A DNA stretch of 64,000 nt. Origin: Nocardia beijingensis NBRC 16342 (GTDB lineage: Bacteria > Actinomycetota > Actinomycetes > Mycobacteriales > Mycobacteriaceae). The notes under the pieces are model-generated. The model was not told where the DNA came from and did no database searches. It saw only the letters and a program-made list of their open reading frames with translations. Positions 60,034-64,000 of the stretch are shown here, in pieces. The stretch lies in NCBI RefSeq assembly GCF_001612785.1, contig NZ_BDBC01000010.1:1-64000 (forward strand), given 5' to 3'. The number at the start of each line of letters is the position of its first letter. Position 1 is the first letter of the stretch. Position numbers and translations under genes: made by a program.

Positions 60034-61455
60034 TCAGTCCAGATCCGCAGGCGACGACAGTGTTCCGCGGACCGCCGTCGCGGCCGCCACGAGGGGAGAA
60101 ACGAGGTGCGTACGGCCGCCTTTGCCCTGCCTGCCCTCGAAGTTGCGGTTCGAAGTCGACGCGCAACGCTGACCCGGCTCGAGCTGGTCCGGATTCATTC
60201 CCAGGCACATTGAGCAGCCCGCTTGCCGCCATTCGGCGCCGGCCGCGGTGAAAATCTCCCCGAGTCCTTCTTTTTCCGCCTGTGCGCGAACCCGCATCGA
60301 CCCCGGTACAACCAGCATTCGCACCCCGTCGGCGACATGTCGTCCCTTCAAAATCCCGGCCACCGCACGCAAATCTTCAATGCGTCCGTTGGTGCACGAG
60401 CCGACGAATACGGTGTCGATCGGCACTTGTCGAAGCGGAGTACCCGGCTCCAAGTCCATGTAACGCAGAGCTTTCTCCGCCGACTCCCTGGCCACCTCGT
60501 CGGCGATGGCGGCGGGGTCGGGCACCGCCTCGCCCAGCGGGGCGCCCTGCCCCGGATTGGTGCCCCAAGTGACGAACGGGGTCAGCGCGGAGGCGTCGAT
60601 GTGCACCTCGGCGTCGAAAACGGCACCCTCGTCGGTCTTCAGCGCCTCCCAGGCGGCCACCGCGGCGTCCCAGTCGGCTCCCTGCGGCGCGTGCGGCCGT
60701 CCTTTGAGGAATTCGTAGGTGGTCTCGTCCGGCGCGATCATGCCGGCCCGCGCGCCCGCTTCGATGGACATGTTGCAGATCGTCATTCGGGCCTCCATCG
60801 ACATGGCCCTGATGGCCTCGCCGCGGTACTCCAGGACGTAGCCCTGGCCGCCGCCGGTGCCGATCTTCGCGATGACGGCCAGGATCAGGTCCTTGCTCGT
60901 CACGCCGGGGGGCATGACGCCGTCCACCGTGATCGCCATCGTCTTGAACGGGCGCAGCGAGAGGGTCTGGGTGGCAAGCACATGCTCGACCTCGGAGGTG
61001 CCGATGCCCATCGCCAGCGCGCCGAACGCGCCGTGCGTCGAGGTGTGGCTGTCGCCGCACACCACGGTCATGCCCGGCTGGGTCAGGCCGAGCTGCGGCC
61101 CGACCACGTGCACGATGCCCTGATCCAGGTCGCCCATCGGGTGCAGCCGCACACCGAATTCCGCGCAGTTGCGCCGCAGCGTCTCCACCTGGGTGCGCGA
61201 AATCGGGTCGGCGATCGGCTTGTCGATGTCGATCGTCGGGACGTTGTGGTCCTCGGTCGCGATCGTGAGATCGGGCCGCCGCACCGGCCTGCCCGCCGCG
61301 CGCAGCCCGTCGAAGGCCTGCGGGCTGGTCACCTCGTGGACGAGATGCAGGTCGATGTAGATCAGGTCCGGTTCGCGCGAGGCACCCTCGCCCTCCCCGC
61401 GAGCGACGACATGCTGGTCCCATACCTTCTCGGCCAGCGTGCGCGGTTCGGCCAT
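60034..61455 (-). CDS. leuC: 3-isopropylmalate dehydratase large subunit
   Basis: Aconitase-type [4Fe-4S] enzyme, 473 residues. [53 protein letters not shown] and the cluster cysteines in [14 protein letters not shown] and [12 protein letters not shown] are all present. ATG 61455. Divergent from an IclR regulator that very likely represses it, as LtbR/NdgR do in related genera. Confidence 0.97.
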   Translation of the reverse strand: MAEPRTLAEKVWDQHVVARGEGEGASREPDLIYIDLHLVHEVTSPQAFDGLRAAGRPVRRPDLTIATEDHNVPTIDIDKPIADPISRTQVETLRRNCAEFGVRLHPMGDLDQGIVHVVGPQLGLTQPGMTVVCGDSHTSTHGAFGALAMGIGTSEVEHVLATQTLSLRPFKTMAITVDGVMPPGVTSKDLILAVIAKIGTGGGQGYVLEYRGEAIRAMSMEARMTICNMSIEAGARAGMIAPDETTYEFLKGRPHAPQGADWDAAVAAWEALKTDEGAVFDAEVHIDASALTPFVTWGTNPGQGAPLGEAVPDPAAIADEVARESAEKALRYMDLEPGTPLRQVPIDTVFVGSCTNGRIEDLRAVAGILKGRHVADGVRMLVVPGSMRVRAQAEKEGLGEIFTAAGAEWRQAGCSMCLGMNPDQLEPGQRCASTSNRNFEGRQGKGGRTHLVSPLVAAATAVRGTLSSPADLD

Positions 61456-61599
61456 TGTCGATCACCTTTCGGACGAAGCAGCCGTTTCCGCGATCTGGAC
61501 TCCGATGCGGCGACGGTTGCACAAGTTGGGATAGCTGCGCCTGGTCCGAACGCCGAGAGAGGTAATCCGCGAAGGTGGATTTCTCAACATCCGAGACGC

Positions 61600-61611
61600 T
61601 AGTATCGTTCT
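61600..61611 (+). promoter_or_regulatory. -10 box immediately before the IclR gene
   Basis: TAGTAT (61600-61605) lies six bases before ATG 61612, placing the transcription start near the A of the start codon. The mRNA is probably leaderless. Confidence 0.55.
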
Positions 61612-62313
61612 ATGAGACAGCATAGCGGCATCGGCGTCCTCGACAAAGCAGTGGCGGTCCTGTACGCCGTAGCCGAGCATCCCTCGGGTCTCAACGAGCT
61701 GTGCGCGCGCACCGGCCTACCCCGCGCCACCGCACACCGTCTCGCCGTCGGCTTGGAAGTGCACCGTCTGCTCGCGCGCGACAGCAACGGCACCTGGCGG
61801 CCGGGCCCGGCTCTCGCCGAGCTCGCGACCAGCGCCAACGACCCGTTGCTCGACGCGGCGTCGGCCATTCTCCCCCGGCTGCGCGAGATCACCGGGGAGA
61901 GCGTCCAGCTGTACTGCCGCGACGGCAATGCCCGCGTCTGCGTCGCGGCGCTGGAACCCCCCGTCGGACTGCGCGACACCGTACCGATCGGGGCGCGGCT
62001 GCCGCTCACCGCGGGCTCCGCGGCCAAAGTACTGCTGGCGTGGGCCGACCCGGAGCTGCAGCGCACCATCCTGGCCGACGCGGTGTTCGGCGAACGCGCG
62101 CTGGCCGAGGTGCGCAAGCGCGGGTGGGCCCAGAGCGCGGCCGAGCGCGCCGCGGGCGTGGCCAGCGTCTCGGCGCCGGTGCGCGACGCCGGAGGCACGG
62201 TGATCGCGGCGGTGTCGGTGTCGGGACCGATCGATCGGATGGGCCGCAGGCCGGGCGCCCGGTGGGCGGCGGATCTGGTCGCGGCGGCCGAGGCCCTGCA
62301 CAAGCGCCTGTAA
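61612..62313 (+). CDS. IclR-family regulator of leuCD (LtbR/NdgR type)
   Basis: The 233-residue protein has a winged helix-turn-helix (GLNELCARTGLPRATAHRLAVGLEVHRLLAR, residues about 25-60) and an IclR effector domain (about 80-230, with AGSAAKVLLAWADP and GVASVSAPVRDAGGTVIAAVSVSGP). The divergent position next to leuCD matches the leucine/tryptophan regulators LtbR and NdgR and M. tuberculosis Rv2989. The effector is probably a branched-chain metabolite (inference). Confidence 0.88.
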   Translation: MRQHSGIGVLDKAVAVLYAVAEHPSGLNELCARTGLPRATAHRLAVGLEVHRLLARDSNGTWRPGPALAELATSANDPLLDAASAILPRLREITGESVQLYCRDGNARVCVAALEPPVGLRDTVPIGARLPLTAGSAAKVLLAWADPELQRTILADAVFGERALAEVRKRGWAQSAAERAAGVASVSAPVRDAGGTVIAAVSVSGPIDRMGRRPGARWAADLVAAAEALHKRL

Positions 62314-62334
62314 CACGTTTCAGTACGAACTCTC

Positions 62335-62346
62335 TAGAGTTGGCCC
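62335..62346 (+). promoter_or_regulatory. -10 box immediately before the FDOR gene
   Basis: TAGAGT (62335-62340) lies six bases before ATG 62347, the same spacing as for the IclR gene. Probably leaderless. Confidence 0.5.
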
Positions 62347-62847
62347 ATGGGAGTCAACCAACGGGCACAGATCGTGATGTCCGACACCGAGATCACCGAG
62401 TTCCTGCGGCGCAGCCGGATCGCGACGCTGGCAACCATCGGCCCGAAGGGCACGCCGCACCTGACCGCCATGTGGTACGCGCTGATCGACGGCGAGATCT
62501 GGTTCGAGACCAAAGCGAAATCGCAAAAGGCGGTGAACTTGCGCCGCGATCCCCGGGTCACCTGCATGATCGAGGCGGGCGACACCTACGACCAGCTCAG
62601 GGGCGTGTCGATCGAGGGCCGCGCCGAGATCGTCGATGACGCCGAGAAACTCTTCGCCGTCGGCGTGAGCGTGTGGGAGCGCTACACCGGCCCCTACAGC
62701 GAGGAACTGCGGCCGATGGTGGAGGCCATGCTGCACAAGCGGGTCGCCGTGCGCGTGGTGCCCGAACGCACGCGCAGCTGGGACCACCGCAAACTCGGAC
62801 TCCCGGCGATGCCGCTCGGCGGCACCACCGCACAGCCGCTGGACTGA
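62347..62847 (+). CDS. Pyridoxamine-5'-phosphate-oxidase-fold protein, likely F420-dependent (FDOR-B)
   Basis: This 166-residue split-barrel flavin/F420-binding protein has FLRRSRIATLATIGPKGTPHLTAMWYALIDGEIWFETKAKSQKAVNLRRDPRVTCMIEAGDTYDQLRGVSIEGRAEI. The sequence and its place next to leuCD/IclR match M. tuberculosis Rv2991, an F420-binding FDOR-B. Substrate unknown. Confidence 0.85.
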   Translation: MGVNQRAQIVMSDTEITEFLRRSRIATLATIGPKGTPHLTAMWYALIDGEIWFETKAKSQKAVNLRRDPRVTCMIEAGDTYDQLRGVSIEGRAEIVDDAEKLFAVGVSVWERYTGPYSEELRPMVEAMLHKRVAVRVVPERTRSWDHRKLGLPAMPLGGTTAQPLD

Positions 62848-62992
62848 CCGAGCGTGCCCGGGTAGCGCGACGCGCCCGAAAACCAACTGACACAACCACC
62901 CGCACGGGCTAGCGTCGGGTGTTCGACAGCAATCGGCCGGGCAGCGCCGCCCGCAAGGACGCGCCGCGCGGCCGCGACGACGAGGAGCAGCG

Positions 62993-63172
62993 ATGGCGGA
63001 TTCTGGTAAGGCCACCGGCGCCGACGAGGTGAAGCGCAAGTTCCGGGAAGCACTGGAGCGCAAGAACCAGCAGAACGCCCGCGCGGCCGACCACCTCGAC
63101 GGACGGTCGAAGGCGTCCGCGGCGCAGTCCGCGGTCGGCCACAAGCGGGAATTCCGGCGCAAGAGCGGATAG
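62993..63172 (+). CDS. DUF5302 small protein
   Basis: The 59 residues MADSGKATGADEVKRKFREA then LERKNQQNARAADHLDG and a KREFRRKSG ending match the actinobacterial DUF5302 family of small charged proteins. GAGGAG (62982-62987) is five bases before ATG 62993. Function unknown. A clear terminator follows. Confidence 0.85.
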   Translation: MADSGKATGADEVKRKFREALERKNQQNARAADHLDGRSKASAAQSAVGHKREFRRKSG

Positions 63173-63187
63173 TCCGCACAGTCGGCG

Positions 63188-63219
63188 AAGGCCCTCCAGC
63201 AAGGTCGCTGGAGGGCCTT
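63188..63219 (+). terminator. Intrinsic terminator after the DUF5302 gene
   Basis: A 13-bp stem, AAGGCCCTCCAGC (63188-63200) with its complement (63207-63219), six-base loop, followed by TCTTTT. Confidence 0.88.
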
Positions 63220-63611
63220 TCTTTTGCCGCTCCCCCGCGACCGCGTCAGTCAGGGGGCCATCTCACCTCGGCGAGCGGAACCGAGGGCGGTACGCACACC
63301 CCGCAGGGGGCCGACGCTTCCGGATCGTGGCCAGCGACACCGACTCCTCCGCACAACCCGAATGCGCCGCACCGCCGCCGTCGCAGCGGGGCCGGCCGTC
63401 GAACCCACCGCGCCCGGCGTCACCTGGCGGTGGCGCGTTCGGCCTGGGGCACACCGGAGCGGAGCCCCTGGGTGAGATACGACACACAGCAGGCAGTACA
63501 GCCGATGACCGCTAGCCGTCGAGGCGAAGGCGAACTCTCGTAGGGGGCGCCCCCATGCGGGCAACGTCCAGATCCGCACCCGACAACCGCACCGGACCAC
63601 CACCGCCAGGC
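63220..63611. other. Intergenic region without recognisable gene
   Basis: About 390 bases between the DUF5302 terminator and a palindromic repeat cluster. Frames are Arg/Pro/Ala-rich and lack ribosome sites or motifs. Confidence 0.5.
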
Positions 63612-63682
63612 GGGGCGAAGCCCTCGCCGGGGGGTCCGGGGGCGAAGCCCTCCGGGCGGGGTGTGGGGGTTGCACCCCCACA
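63612..63682. repeat. Palindromic GC-rich intergenic repeat with hairpin
   Basis: Two copies of GGCGAAGCCCTC-like sequence (about 63613-63624 and 63641-63652) flank a GGGGGGTCCGGGG core. A perfect 9-bp hairpin, TGTGGGGGT TGC ACCCCCACA (63662-63682), follows. REP-like elements of this kind are widespread between genes in high-GC Actinobacteria. Confidence 0.6.
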
Positions 63683-63700
63683 AAACACTGCGAAACGAGA

Positions 63701-63729
63701 AAGGCCCATGCTCCATGAGCATGGGCCTT
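63701..63729 (-). terminator. Terminator of tRNA-Glu
   Basis: A 13-bp stem, AAGGCCCATGCTC (63701-63713) with its complement (63717-63729), three-base loop. On the minus strand, ten bases after the tRNA 3' end, it is followed by TCTCGTTTCG. Confidence 0.8.
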
Positions 63730-63738
63730 CCACTCGTG

Positions 63739-63811
63739 TAGCCCCGACGGGATTCGAACCCGCGCTACCGCCTTGAGAGGGCGGCGTCCTAGGCCGCTAG
63801 ACGACGGGGCC
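63739..63811 (-). tRNA. tRNA-Glu (anticodon CUC)
   Basis: On the minus strand the 73 bases fold as a cloverleaf: acceptor GGCCCCG pairs with CGGGGCT (G1-U72 wobble), the anticodon arm is CCGCC-CUCUCAA-GGCGG with anticodon CUC, and the T arm carries GGTTCGAATC. The discriminator is A. CCA is not encoded. Confidence 0.95.
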
Positions 63812-63958
63812 AGGACTGCTTCTCGCTGTCGCGAGGAGCGCCATGGTTGATCTTTCGATCAGGAGGCTCGGCTAGCTTATCTGGCCGAGGCCCGGCGACC
63901 AAATCGCCAGGTGCTGAGTGATTTCGGCCGCGAACCGAAGTCGTACAACACTCTCCGC

Positions 63959-64000
63959 TGGGGTACCAGGACTCGAACCTAGAATGGCTGAACCAGAATC
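63959..64000 (-). tRNA. tRNA-Gln (anticodon CUG), 3' part only
   Basis: The minus strand shows the 3' half of a tRNA: the end of the anticodon arm with loop UUCUGGU (anticodon CUG) and UCAGC, a variable loop, the T arm GGTTCGAGTCC, and acceptor strand TACCCCA. The 5' half lies beyond base 64000. Confidence 0.85.

Overview
The window is high-GC actinobacterial chromosome and most likely comes from Nocardia or a close relative in the Mycobacteriales. It carries an S-(hydroxymethyl)mycothiol dehydrogenase, an F420-biosynthesis guanylyltransferase (FbiD/CofC type), a likely F420-dependent FDOR oxidoreductase, a HupB with a long lysine/alanine tail and a SepIVA-like septal protein. From memory, the backbone order (smc, acyP, osmC, fpg, rnc, sepIVA, coaD, rsmD, pyc, recG, DAK2 gene, ung, thiL, DUF3515 gene, ddl, gpsA, fbiD, ppk1, mutT1, hupB, leuD, leuC, iclR-type regulator, FDOR gene, tRNA-Glu/Gln) matches the Mycobacterium tuberculosis block around Rv2921c to Rv2992c. 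Other genes are spliced into that backbone.

Region 1 (1-16.3 kb): the 5' part of smc is followed by an Arg/Pro-rich membrane protein, a DUF1707 protein, mycothiol-dependent formaldehyde oxidation (mscR plus a metallo-beta-lactamase-fold partner), and a complete Kdp system. The Kdp transporter genes (small peptide-kdpF-kdpA-kdpB-kdpC) run left. The sensor/regulator genes (small peptide-kdpD-kdpE) run right from a shared control region with paired TTGACG inverted repeats. osmC and acyP, normally next to smc, lie beyond this insertion on the opposite strand.

Region 2 (16.3-26.1 kb): a three-gene set resembling E. coli ygiB/ygiC/yjfL (DUF1190-like membrane protein, glutathionylspermidine-synthase-like ATP-grasp enzyme, DUF350 membrane protein) sits in what looks like a mycothiol organism. 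Next come a two-gene glucan operon (glycosyltransferase and debranching-type enzyme), an orphan membrane-anchored PstS-like binding protein, a PHP hydrolase and a RibD-like reductase.

Region 3 (26.1-34.9 kb): fpg, rnc, rpmF, yceD and sepIVA, a GtrA-like flippase, coaD, rsmD and pyc, mostly leftward. Region 4 (34.9-41.9 kb): an insertion with a cobalamin riboswitch controlling metE, an Rpn/PD-(D/E)XK-type protein, a LEH/SnoaL-fold protein, a RamB/PrpR-like regulator preceded by a perfect palindrome, and an intergenic 53-bp tandem repeat.

Region 5 (42-64 kb): conserved core genes for DNA repair and replication restart (recG, ung, mutT1), cell wall (ddl), lipid precursor (gpsA), thiamine (thiL), F420 (fbiD), polyphosphate (ppk1), nucleoid (hupB) and leucine (leuC, leuD and a divergent IclR regulator). 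The window ends with a small DUF5302 gene, tRNA-Glu(CUC) and the 3' part of tRNA-Gln(CUG). Several genes in regions 4-5 have a -10-like hexamer 6-10 bases before the start codon, which suggests leaderless mRNAs.

Protein lengths, motifs and repeat coordinates were read by hand. Family assignments rest on recognition of motifs, not on database searches.
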